Assembly (NCBI RefSeq): GCF_048128805.1
Contig: NC_136013.1
Location: 6,642,102 to 6,706,101, forward strand
Direction of reading: 5' to 3'
Source of the DNA: Centroberyx gerrardi
Taxonomy: Eukaryota; Chordata; Actinopteri; Beryciformes; Berycidae
Length of the DNA: 64,000 bases
Part shown: positions 27,701-41,500 of the stretch, piece after piece
Layout: every line of letters starts with the position of its first letter
How positions within the stretch are numbered: position 1 is the stretch's first letter
Program-made: the position numbers and the translations under genes
The notes under the pieces: generated by a model
The model's database searches: none
The model's input: only the letters and a program-made list of their open reading frames with translations
What the model was told of the DNA's origin: nothing

Positions 27701-30700
27701 AGGCCGACAATTTCCCCTCCAAAGGACCCAAGAGAGCTGCCACTGGAACCAAGGAGAGGTCATTTTCACCACTGAAGAAGAAATCACGTTAATGACGACT
27801 AACACTGTTTTTGTGCTGTAAATTCGACTCTTTAATGAACCGAATCTTGTTTCTTATTCCAGGCTGATGGAAGCCTTTGTGTCCCTCCAGCTGGAAAAAG
27901 TGGGCCTGCGTGACGAGATGCTGAACTCGTTCATTAAGAAGAAACAGGCAGCGGGGGGTCTGATAAAACACCCAGTGAGTTACACACAGCGGTGGATCCT
28001 CAGGTGGCCGAGCGGGGTGATAAATGTGATTCTCTACCCGTGAAGTAAAACTAATTTCTCTCGCACCGCAGGATGAAGCGGCAAAGATCAAACGGAGGCT
28101 AATTCTCGAGTTTCTAAAAAAGTAAGTCTATTCAGAGCAACAGCATTCCTTTTGTAAATCCTGGATATCAGATGGTTCATGGATGGATCATGTTAGTTCT
28201 ACTGATGATTCGCCTGTTTCGCTCATTGTAAGTCACTTTAGATAAGAGCATCAGCTAAAATCTTGTGTCTGCCATTCTTTCCACAGATTCAGCGTACATA
28301 TTTCTCAGTATTGTGTGAGAGCGCAGATTATCGCACATCACTACAGTCTAACCTCGCTTTTGGACGACATACCATCCGTCCGCCAGTCCCACTTCATGAT
28401 TGGCCGAGCCAGCGAGCTGAAAGTCATTTTGGATTCAGAGGTTGACCTTTGCCCTGACCCCAGGTACAACCAGCCTGAACCAGTGTGATGGGTTTCTAGT
28501 GTCCAGTACCAGGAAAAATGTACAGCTTGCTTTTATCATACATTATAAAGAAATATGGGTCTTGCCAGCGGGAGGAAAAGGGGGAGTACTTTGAGGGGGA
28601 CAGGCTGTAGGTGTAGATTTACTGTAAATACGACCTCCAAACTGGGAAAAGTCATTTCCATCAACCTCCTAATTACAAGTAGGATATGTGGAATTTTTTT
28701 GGGGCTCTGATATCTCTCACTTGGTGTCTTAAATTGCGGAGGTGTGTCAACTCATAGCAGGGAATCTACCCATGTCGGCAGTCCAAGATAATAAAAATCT
28801 AAATTATCAGTTATATTCACACTAATAAAATCCAGTCTACTTATGAAAAAAGAGAGTTATGTTTGCTCCAGTTCGTTTATGGTTGATTTTAAATTCATAG
28901 ATAAAATTATTTTGGATGTGGGCATTCCAGTGCATGAAATACGTGAAGGCTTCCAAGTTGTTGCAGTGAAATGTCATCCTATTCTTATGCTTCTTCTGAT
29001 ATGACATGAACGCGGCGTGCATTACAATACACCGACCACTTTGCTTTGTGTCACTTCGTTCTTTCAAAAGTCTGTTTGTGGGCGTTTGATTGGGTGTGTT
29101 CCTGGGTCAAGCATTGGGTTTGTTTAACATTATTTATGTAGACCTAATTTACATTTTATCATTTTAGTCATTCCATTATGCCCAAATAAAATCCATAATT
29201 ATATGTCTGGAAAATATAATTTTATATGATAATTATGCTTTACTCTAGCAAGCTAGCTCGCTAAGTGGCTACCCCTATTTGGATGTGATGGGGTAAACAT
29301 TATTTGTTTAGACTGCCACAGATAAAGTTAGCAACTAAACTAACTTTTTCTTATTTCACCACTTTCCCCCATACATTGTTTTATTTGTCAAGATCTTTAT
29401 AGGCAGGACAGAGATAGGTAGGCCTAATATAATTTGGGAAAACCCGACACAGCCACCTTCCTTTTTCCATTCAAAGATGGAATGGAACTAGGAACAAAAA
29501 TGTAATGGTGTGAGAATTTGAGAGTCAAATTTTTGCCCACATGTGATTTGGTCTCGCATCACAACCATCATGCATATTTGCATAATACTAAAAGTGGCAG
29601 GTGGGGAGTTTCGGGCAGTTTCACATCTTGTGAGGGGGCCCCAGAATTTCCAGCAGCACCCTTGCTAAGAAACTGCACACACACACACACACAGACACAG
29701 ACACACACATCATTCAATGCATGAAAACACAGATGTGTTTGTGCAGATCACCAGCAGCTCTTCCCCTGAACAGGAGCTTCCAGCCTCGGCCCCGGCAGTT
29801 GTTGTCTGCAGATGGAAAAACACTCCTCAACCTCTGGTACATCCCCCACTTCTCTGAAGTGCTCCGCATGTTCAAAACACTGGATATTTCGGTGAGACGC
29901 TAAAGCCCATCATCAAAACACTATTCTGCAGTAGAGTACGTCATATGTTCCCTTGCTTTCACTTCTATGCTTTTTTCAAGAGTACAGATCATTTCAAAGG
30001 CTAGAGTGCGTGACCTCGATAAAATAGTGTTCATGAATAATTAGTAATGCTTGCTTTTGTCTCCCTTGGGTACCAGATGGGTGGGGGTCTATGAGAACAA
30101 TTCAGATAAGTTATCAGTGTCACATAAGAGGATCCTAAAGTCACTTTCTCATACTTTCCAGTGATTGTCTAAACTCTCTGTCACTTATTTTATTGTCCTC
30201 TCGTTCCATCCATCTGGTTCTCCAAGCAGGTTAAACAAAATGGTTTTGTTTTTAGAATGCATTAGAATGCTGTATTCCTCCATTTTCTCCAACAGGCGTG
30301 TGACAAGGCTCTCCATCACACTCTGGAGATAGTGTCAGCCCTTCATGACATTGTCTATTACCTGGTGAGTTTCTCCAGACTGGGAAACACAGGAGAGTCC
30401 CGCAGCCAGAGGAGAAGACAGGAGGCGGCCGGCCCACATCTGGCAGCGGACTGGGGGGGAACTGAAGGCATCGGTAGGTCGACCTTACAAACAGAGCCAC
30501 TGGTAGTACTGGTAATACTGACATAACGTCAAAAACAAAATACCACATATGTGTGCATACTAAGGGCAATATTCAAGTGTTTCACCTTTTTCATGCCAGA
30601 ACATTTCCAAAATTGACACGTATTCAGTGTTTCGTCCAGAATTGTATTCTTGTCAGGGTGGAAAAGCCTCTGAAACCGCATTTAAATCATCATGCGACAC

Positions 30701-33700
30701 TGAAACTCTCCATTGAAACTCATGCAAATTAAATTATTTCAGGGTTAGCAGCTCTTTAAGGCACCAATTCAATTTCAGGGAAAATCTGATCTGATACATT
30801 AGACCTTTAAATGAGAATTATATTAAGAAAATATTATTGGAAAAAAAAAAAAAAAATCAAAGTTAAATTGATATCCAGTATTTAATAAGACCAATATAGG
30901 CCTGATATATTGGCATAGCGATACATCAGTCTAACACCAGTGCATACGTGTTCAGATGTATTCCAAAAATATATCATATTATATATTTGATTTAACCAAC
31001 TTTTCAATACTCTTCGACATACAGTATTTACATGTGTAAAAATATTAATTTGATAAATGTATTTACTAATATCAAACTAATATATTGATCAGTATGTACG
31101 TGTATGTGGAAAATCAGATGACTGTAATCTCACTACATGTTTCTCCTCACCTCTGGGTGCTACAGGAGCAGAACTACAGCAGATCCAGCGGCAGGTCGCC
31201 GGTCTGTCTGATCCCAGCAGACCGGAGGCTGTCGGCCGTCTGCTGCGGCTCCGCAGGCAGGTGCTCCTCCTGCAGTTTGACACGGCTGTCAGGCAGCTCA
31301 TCAGGTGAGCTGGGCTGGGAGACGTGTGGCTGCTGAGATGTTCAATATGCTGTGTATGGGTGCATCTATACAGCGAAGAACACCAGGTCAGCTGAATGTC
31401 ACCATGAGGTGTCACTCCTCATTCCAGTTTGCTGCTCCCAGTGACTGGAATGAGTTGTACAAGCCTCATGAAATCGGACAAATTCAACTTCTGCCTTGAA
31501 AAATGATTGCAGATATTTACAGGCACACATGCGACTGTTTCTCAGTCAAATGAATACACTAACTTCTCTACGGGTGCTACTGTTTTTGTTGCATGTTTTA
31601 ATTGGTTTTTGTGATGTTCTTGTTGTTCCTGGTCTTATTTGTTATGCTGTTTGCTGTCTCCAAGTCCTTATGTGTGTTTGTCCAGCTTATTCCTGTGCTG
31701 CTTTACAGCTACATTACTTTTTTTTATTGTGTTTTCTGCATACTGCTAGCTTTCTTGTCTTGTCTCCCCATTTTGTTTGTTGTTTTTTTCCTTTCCCCCA
31801 ATTCCCCATCAAGAGGCCTTTTGCCTCTTGCCAGGTCGTCCTTGTAAATAAGAATTTGTTCTTAATTGACTTGCCTGGTTAAGAAAAAAAAATTGTTGCA
31901 GGAGGCCTGATTTAGTGGCTTTTCCATATTGTCTAATTGTGTGTGTTTGTTCCATGTTTAAAGCAATCTGTCATTCCCTGCTTTACTTTCTTATTCTACA
32001 GGAGCTGGTAATAGTAAAGTTGGGCTTAAAAATTGTGTTGTATAATTGTACTGTAGGGTGATGATTTAGGTCAGATGCAAATCAATGAATTATTTGTTTG
32101 AATTATGTCCTTATGTTATATTGTACTCTCAAACCTCTTCCTTTGTCATGTTTCTGTCCATCAGGGAGGCGTTCCTCTCCTCTGGTGACATGGTGTCTTA
32201 CCAGAGTGTGAGTGACAACATGGCGGCCGCCCTCCCTCTGCTGAGTGACAGCATCCGAACAGAAGTGTGCAGTCCGCTGCCTGTTCCTCAACCTCTGGAC
32301 GCTCAAGGCTGCCAGGTTTGTTTAATTATATCATATCAAGTCATGTATGCCATTTAGTGGACACTTCTATACACTTAACAGGACTGTGAGTGCTTTCATT
32401 TTGGGTTGGGGCGTCCTCAGTGGGATTCAAACCCCTAATCCAGAAGTAGAACAAGGCAAATGTGTAGAAGATGTGTAGAAGTACATGATCAAGATCAAAG
32501 GAAATGTACAATATTGTATTCTTCTCATTTTGCCATCCTCTCCAGGCACAAAGACTGTATCCATGGAGAAGTTTTACAGCCTGTCACGGATTGCTCCCAC
32601 TGGATGTTTGGGACGTCCCGCCCATCGAATACTGCATGCAGGTTCACTATCTAACATGTTCCTGTTTTTGTTTTTGACATTTCTCTCGCTTGGATTTCAC
32701 TTGTTCAAGTTCAAATTTAGTGTCACGTTGAAATATTTTAGGGATGCATCTATTGGAGGTTGAAGTGTACAGCACTGAAAAATATTAAGGAAAACACCTC
32801 AACAATCCAAAATGAATATAGACTCTCTTAATAAATACATACTTAATAAATGCACAAACAATATTCAGTATACATGTGTTTGTGTGCAGCTGTGTCTGAG
32901 CGGTCTGAGTGAGCGCAGCAGACTGCAGGCCAACGCAGCGCTCCTCGGAGTGTCTCTGCTCATGGAGGACGTCCTGAACAGTGGAAGGAGGGCGGAGCCT
33001 CTTCGTCTCCATGGCAACAGAGATGATTATGGAAAACCTAATGTAAGTAAGAGTATGTTTATAAGCTGTTACGCAAGTTATGTATGTATATATGTATCTA
33101 TCTTTTTTGTTTATTCATTCATTTATTCTTTCATTTGTTCATTCATTCACTCCTTCATTCTTCCTTTATTTGGTGCAGTAGTCTCAGTGAAATTAAAAAG
33201 AGGGACTTTTCAGAAGAGACCTGGCCAAGAAAGTACCATCAATGACAAACTTATAAAATATATTTTTCCTTTTTTATACATACATATATCAATATGTATG
33301 CATAATATTCTCTACTGTATAACCTTATGTTTACAAATTGTTATATTTTTATATATAGAACACATTTAATATTTGGTAATTCATATTTAAGTAAGAAATC
33401 AAGACTGCTGGTACCATCTATTAATAAGAATTGTAAATAAATCCATATAAGTAATGTACGCTCTTTACTGTACTTCCACTTTTACAGTCTACTTGGAGTT
33501 GTCGGCTGCATATGTTTATATAACCACATAATTATTTAGATTTTATTTTATTGCTTTTATTGCTATTCTTTTTTATTGCTTACTTTATATTCTATTTTTG
33601 TACTTTGTACTTTTTTTTCTCCATGCTACATTCTATCCTATCTCATTACTTTTGCTGCTGCAACGACCCAATCTCCACATGGGGATCAATAAAGTTTCAT

Positions 33701-36700
33701 CTCTCATCTCATCTCCTCTCATATCCTCTTTTCTTTTCTTCTCTTCTCTTCTCTTCAATTCTCTTCTCTTCTCTTCTCTTCTCTTCTCTTCTCTTCTCTT
33801 CTCTTCTCTTCTCTTCTCTTCTCATCTTATCTCACATTACATCCATGCCTTGGTGAACGCAGTGAGGCTGTGCATTGGCCTTAACTTAACTTACATACGT
33901 TTGTGTCTTCATTCCAGGAGGATAAAGGCTGTTTGGAAGCTGAAGAAGAGGGAACATGTGTGTCAGATGCTGTGGTTCCTCTTCAGGATCCGGTCCAGGT
34001 CCAGTCTGTGCTGAGAGGCTTCCTGCTGCTGACAAAGCAGCTTCAGGTCTTCAAGGAGAGCTGGGCTCGAAGACGTCTGGGTGTCGAGGTGATCAGTACG
34101 CCCAGGCTCTATAGACAGTTTGTCAAACTTTACAGGTAAGAACCTCACTTCAGAAAAAAGTGAGCTTTTAAATAGAGTTAGATGAAGATATTGGCCTTTT
34201 AGTAAATGTAGGATTTTTGCCAGTTATGCCGTGTGTAAAACCTACAATTCATTTTTTTTCTTTGTACATTTTATTTATTAATTGAATTGTTCAATGATGT
34301 TTTTTGTAAATTTAATCTTCATTTAAAAGGCCTTATGTATCCCTGAGTTTCCCTGCCATTAAATAGGTGCAGTTGAGAGTTTTAGTGAACCACGATGGTC
34401 TAGATGCTGTTTCAGATGCTTTTCCTCCCTGACAAGAATACAATTCTGTGGGGAAACACTGAATACTAATTTTTTGGCATGAAAATGGTCAAATTATTTC
34501 TTTAATGCGAATTGAATTTTACTTGCTTTTCAGAGCTGAAATCTTTGACCCCAGCATGAGAGCTTTGGCTCACCAGATGGGAAAAGAGAGAGAGTACGAG
34601 GCTTTCACTTCCAGCGAGCAGTCTCTCCTGCCCCCTCCTGGAGCTTCAGAGGTTGATGTGAAGCTGTGGCAGGTAAACTTCTGCAATTAAACCTCACAGT
34701 TACGGCCTCATGTCTTCACAACAAGACTTCACAACTAAACCTTAATAACAACAATAATATCTACTACTACTAATAACATATTTTATTTGTATAATGCTTT
34801 TGAGTGTGCTCAGACGCACTTTACAAGGTTACTAATACAGTTTATTTTATTTATTTTGCACACGTTAAAACAAAATGTGTGGGGGAAAAAAGTGAAATAG
34901 AAAAGAAATATAAGGGTGCAGGGAGGGGAGGTGAGAAATCCACTCAGGGCTTATAGAGACCTCACTTAAAAAAAATAAATAACTCTGTCTCAGCTTCACA
35001 GACTGCTGGAGAGCACTGAGTGTGACCTGATCAGAGCGGTTCAGAGGAGGATCAGCAGAGAGCTGACGCTGGTGATGTCAGAGCAAACCCAACGAGACAC
35101 AGGCCTCCCCACAGGTACCCAAACACTACAGAGAGTCTCTCATTTAATACCAAAGCTCAAAGAAAACATGCCTTAAAAGGATAGAAGAGAACCACAGTAA
35201 ATATCTCTTGTGTCTGGGCAGAGCTTTGGAGAAAAGGCCCAGTGAAGTTCAGTCTGTCTCCTGAGCGACCGCAGATAGTGGAGACGTTTGTCCAGCAGCT
35301 GATGGAGGGAGCTGAGCGGGCGGAGGGACAGGTGGGGAAAAAGTTACTCTACAGGCCAAGCTATACACAGAAACTGGAATCTGTCTTTCCACAAATACCT
35401 TGTAAATATGGTTGGGTAGTAACGGTATACTTGTACTGGAGCTGCGTATACAAAAAAATGTATCTGTATTCCATCACGTTACCTAAAAAAATACAGCATT
35501 CTGATTACAGATACTTGTGAAAAATTATAATAATAACTTTATATAGCACTTTTTTAAAAACAGAGTTATGAAGTGCTTTACAAACACATCAGATTAACAA
35601 TCAGAAAAACAACAGAAAAGTAAGAATGGAATTAAAAAGAGGCACGCAAATGTAAAAACAAAAGAACATAAAAAGAGTGAATCAAGTATTAAAAGCAAGT
35701 CTAAAAAAGTGAGTTAGAGTGAATAGTGAATTAGAGGATTACTTCTGTCAATACCTTTAAAGTGAAAGCAAGCTGTTCTATGTCTTTATAAAATGTGGCA
35801 CAGAAGAAAATTTGTGTTTGTATGCAAAGCTGAAATTTTCTGAACTTTTTTTTTTAATTTTTCACTTTTTCTTATCTGTAATTTTATACCTCAAATATGG
35901 CAAAGTAATCTGAAAGTGCATTACTGAGTTTGGGTAATTCCTTGGATTACAATACTGACACTAGTTTTGATGAGGTAACTAGTAACTGTAATGGAATACA
36001 TTTTTAAAGAAACCTACCCAGCCCTGCTCATAGATACATACACACAGAGCCTTATACGTATGCATTTACTCCCTTGTCCTTGCTGCATTGCTCAATGGGA
36101 CTTTGGCAAGGCTGGTGGGCACAATACATATAACACCAGCCTGTACTGTGTTATATTGTATAACACAGTACATATATAACACAATTGTAACTATGTGTTG
36201 TATTTTACATGTACAGTGTGACTTCTGTTTCTCATGACCGCCACTTATGGCTTCAGGGTGGGACAAAGAGCATTACTGCATTTTCTAATTAACCTCATTG
36301 TTCTTGTGCTTCTATTCAAATTATATTTTACATACTGGGTGATGGTTTTTTCCAGCTGAGGGTCTCCGAGGCTCATCTCCAGCAGTGTCTCTCTGCTCTG
36401 GGCTGTTCTGTGATGGAGCGAGAGCGCCGCAGCTTTCTGCTTTACTCACAGTTTTACGAACAAATCCTGCAGCAGGAGACTCGGCTTCTGTACCACAGAG
36501 AGCAGGTACTGTGTGGATTTGTATGGAGTTTTCCCGGGAAAAAACCAACCAGACACCGGGTGTTTAGAACAGCAAATGTGAAAGCTTTCTTTCTGGTGTA
36601 TGATATTTAATTTATTTATATGAAAATGTTGCGGGTAATTACTTTAATATGTCATATGTTGTCATCGTTGAGTTTATCCCCTTTACCATTTTTTTTTTAA

Positions 36701-38384
36701 ATTTCAGGATTTAAAGAATCTTGAGGACTCTCAGTTTCAGACAAGCAACCCTCACAAAGAGGTACCTGTATACTTAGATATATCTTTGGGACACACACAC
36801 ACACAATAGAGAAAAACATGTCAGATAGTGTGAATTTAATCCTCATATCAGGTTTTTTTTTTACTTTATGTACTCAGGGGATGTTAGCTGAGCTGCTTTG
36901 TGCTCATACAGTTACACAAACTCACACCTGGGAGCTTTCTTCTATTTCTATCGCCTCAGCTCTACTGAAGCAGCTGGGGTTAAAGGGTTAAACTCAAGGG
37001 AAATTTGAGTTTTTGCAGGGGAGGAGAGTGTTTCTTGTCTCTGTCTCTCTCTTGGTAACGGTTATAACTTGGGTCCCATAATATAAACAGTGTTGATTTA
37101 CTCTGATCTTGTTCCACAGGTGTCTGTTTTGTGTCGTGGGATGATGCTGCAGATCTCGGCCCTGCAGGCGCGGATCGCTCAGCTGGAAGAGGAGAACGGG
37201 AGTCTAGAGAAACACCTCCGTCTCAAGTTCAAACAACGCTACGACCCTTTGGTCCGCCAACTCTTCTCCACTTGCATCAAGCTAAAGGTGTGAAATTTTA
37301 TCTCATACATTTTGCATGTTATACAAACGAGTTTCTTTCCAAAATGAGATGTGAGATTCATCAGTCAATGTGTCAAAAACCCAGATGATGCTATTTTCAT
37401 AAAACTGTTTTGTAAGCAAGTCTCAAAATGACTTTAATAGTAACCCATATTTAATTTTTTTTGTTGCAAAAGTTATATAAACCTCCCTATTTGCTCTATT
37501 CTTATTTGTATTCTATGTTTTTTCCCACTGTATCTACTGCTACTATTTGCTGCTGCTGTTTCATCTCACTTCTTATTCACTCCTTGACTTTTATGATCTT
37601 TATTTCTCCTTGTCATCTGTCTGTATCTCAGGCCAGGCTTGATGAGAACCAGCGGCGAATGGAGCAGGATGTGAGCGTGATGGTGAACAGAATAAGGGAA
37701 GAAGGAGTGGACAAAATTATCAAGCTCAAGAAGAAGTACGGCTCCACCAAAGACAACGATGATCTCACTCTCACACAGCTGAAGGTACAGTAATACAGTC
37801 GGTGCAAGAATCTGTTCTATAAAAGTAGATAGGCATCTGAGTTTGGTCTCATAGGTATAATATAGGTTATAATATACTTTTTCTTGCATGAACTGAATGT
37901 TTACATGTTTATTTATGTGTTGAGAGACTTTCATGACTCGCCTTGAAACCTGTTCCAACCCATTCTACAATTCAAAAATACGTGTCAATGAGAAAATATG
38001 CATTAATTTCTTCATACATACATTTTTACAGATACTTTTTGCAGACACCTACATTGTCCAACCAGAGCGTTACATTCATAACTCACACTCCTCTCTTTTC
38101 TACTGATTTTCAACCTGTTTGTTAGAAGGAAGAAGTCCATGAGCTGAACATGGAGAGCAGCCAGCTGACTGTCCTGCTCTGTAAACTGAAGGCTCTGGCT
38201 CACTGGAGGCAGGTGGTGGGTCAGGGAAAACTACACAGTCAGCTGCTGCAGAGTCAGCAGGTGAGGAGGAGGATGGAGAAAAATTGTTAGGAAATCAAAT
38301 CGCACCAAACCTTAGGTTACATTCCCTGTGGAGAGGAAACAAGTGCAACACAGAGAATGTGACATCTTTCTTTGTTCTATATTT

Positions 38385-38475
<91 letters not shown>

Positions 38476-38477
38476 AT

Positions 38478-38517
<40 letters not shown>

Positions 38518-41500
38518 TTATCGTTCATTTCATTTTACACACATGCTTTTATTTAATTTGCTTTTACCCATTTTATTTTGTTATTTTTCTGCCTGTTAAT
38601 CTTGTTTTGTGTCTGTAATTGCATTTTTAGCGCTCATTTTACCAGTTTTGATTTATTTATATATATATATATATGTAAGTTATCACTTGTAAAGCATCTT
38701 GTGACACTTTTTTGAAAAGTGCTAAATAAATAAATAAAGTATTATTATTATTTTGTGTTGTCCAGAGAGAGATTGCCTGTCACACAGAGGCCCTCAGAGT
38801 GAAGATGATGTCAGAGGAGGAGGTGGTTTCACTGCAGGAGGAGCTGGAAGCCACGAAGCAGGCCTTGACCCGGTGTGAGGCAGAGAGCAGCAGCACCAAG
38901 AGGCTGCTCAGCAGAAAGGTACACACACACGAGAGCTGCTTGTGCATTTGCATATATGTTTCTTAGTTACTGATGGTGTGTAGAGCCAATAAAATCATGT
39001 ACTTAGAAGCGAATAGAGTCCACAGAGTTCCCTTAATTTGCAAGTAAAAGTCTTCTTCATCTGACATGTTCAACCCATCAGGGGGATCAATGTGAAATAA
39101 ACCAGGATTTTTTAATGTGTGTGAATCATCTGTAAATGTATGAAAATGCCAATTCTTGTAGATCTTCTTTTGTTTACATCTAGTTACTACTGCATAAAAT
39201 TCAACTGATAACTGTTTTCCCATGAATGAACTTCTACAATTAGTCATATCTATTAAAATCTATAACATCTACTTACTCACTGACTTAAAGCTGCACCCAT
39301 CTTATCAGCCTGAATCACAAAGTAGGGCTGCAATAGAGAAGGGCGTCCCATCCCCTCTTAATTGAGATGCTGTAGATTATGGATACTGGCGGGAAATCTT
39401 CTCCACTCAAAGGAAGTGACAAATTACAAAAGCGAAATACAAAACTTGCTCCTAAACAACAGCAAGCAAGTGCTCTGTCCAGAGAAAGATGGACTCACCA
39501 ACATTAGATCTTTTGCCTCTCTTGTCACTTTGGTTTCCTTTGGTGAAAACAGATCAGCTGGGTTGGTAAATATGATTGTGCTGTGTGCAGTTTGCTGACA
39601 TCATGTTACAGGATTTCTGGGTATTAAAGTTCAAACAGTTTTCAGCTACTTCTCACTGCCATTTACAGCCGCCAGTGTGTGAAATTGCTGCATGCAGCTT
39701 CAATTCATTTACTAATTATCCATTAATACTTGCTCAAAGACAGAGTTGCTCCAGGTGGCCAGGCATCAGTCTGCCCAGGAGGCCCGGAGCAGGCAGGAGC
39801 TGGACAGCCACCGAGAGCAGAGCCTGGACCAGATGAGAGCCGACATGGAAGACAGAGACCAGCGGCTCCAGGCCCTCAGAGACCAGCTGGACAGAGGCAG
39901 CAGGAAGAGCCAGTTACAGAGGCAACGCAGCGCCAAACACATCCGACAGGTTCATACATGACCTCATTAGACAGACGTGCTCCCGTAACACATGAGAACT
40001 GTATATGGCTGCTGTCAGAGAAAAAACACATCTGCATAAACTAGTTTTTCAAGAATGAAGGAAAAATGCCTCTTTTCTCATTGGAACCTGCATTTTTGAA
40101 ATCGCACAATGGGGTTTCAACGGGTTTGAAGAGCCGTATGATTATGAAACTCGATCAAAACATAAATGAAAAGAAGAGAGGAGTGCTTCAGTTACGTTTT
40201 GGTGTGCAAAGGAATTAAGGTGCTCTCTGGTTTGAGGTTGTTGCTTAGTGAAAAAATAAGCTTCAAGACACTCTTCAGGCAAAAACATTTAAGCCTTTAT
40301 TTCATGGCTAGTTTAAAAGAACATATTGGGAATAACTCATGCTGTGGCTTTCTTCATGGAGTAGCACCAAACATGAAGAACAACATTCTTGACCTGAAAG
40401 GCGGCTTGGAACTTTTTTCAAAACAGATATGACTTTCAATTCATGTAAGCAAAACAAGGAAAAAACGAAACTTTCAGTTCAAGGAATAAAATCACAACTG
40501 TTTTTTTTTTCTGTAACAGCTGCAATATGCTTAAGTAATTTATCATTAATGTGAACGAGACTACTGCACCATTACCCATACTGTGTTGGATCTAGGTGAA
40601 GAGCCAGCTACACCAGGAGCGCTGCCTCAAGCAAGAGGCTTTTCAGCAGGTGGATAAGCTGCAGAGCCAGGTGAACGACGTTGAAGCAGCTCTCTCCAGG
40701 TGCGCCTCTACGCCAGGTAAGTGCCTGGGAATTTGTTTCTTTGCATCTGAGACACATATACAAGTGTGCGTTTTACCAGAAAGGTTAAAGCGCAGGCTAA
40801 GTCAGCAGATAGGGGTTCAATGTTTTACTCAAGGACACCTCAACAGGGAACAGTGGTGGAAAAAGTACTCAAATCCTATACTTAAGTAAAAGTAGCAATA
40901 CCATAATGGAAAAATACTCCAGCAAAAGTAAAAGTTCTGCATTCAAAAGTTTGCTTAAGTACTAGCAGTAAAATATACTGCAGTATCAAAAGTAAAAGTA
41001 CTCATTCTGAAGAACAGTCTCTTTCAGTGTTAAATTATTGATGCATTAACCTGTAAGAATATTTTAATGTTGTAGGTCTAACTGCTCCATATACTCAACA
41101 TATTTTATGAATTTATTGTATGTTTTGCATGTAAAACCTTATTCTGCAAAGCAACTAGTCACTACTGCCATCAGATAAATATAGTGGAGTAAAAAGTACA
41201 ATATTTCCCTCTGAAATGTAGTGGAGTAAAAGTCTAAAGTCTCACAAAATGGAAATACTCAAGTAAAGTGCCAGTACCTGAAAACTGTAGTTAAGTACAG
41301 TGCTTGAGTAAATGTATTTTACTTTCCACCTCTGACAGGGACAGATACATTAGGGATTGAGCCTGTGACCCTCAGTAGGGTTTCTCTAATCCCAGGAGGG
41401 TTTTTCCCTTTGCTTGAAATGACTCCACTTGCTATTTCACTCATGATTCTCTTTTTCTGTCCTTTCTCTCTTCCATCACAGGGCAAAGCAAGACTTATTA

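Noticed and set aside
27759-27792. Extension of a ccdc162 exon to SFSPLKKKSR
   Set aside because: It ends in a stop, and only the donor at 27759 gives the phase needed by the next exon.
38284-38618. Open frames of repeated YLSI residues
   Set aside because: Pure translation of the TCTA microsatellite; not a protein and not a CRISPR array.
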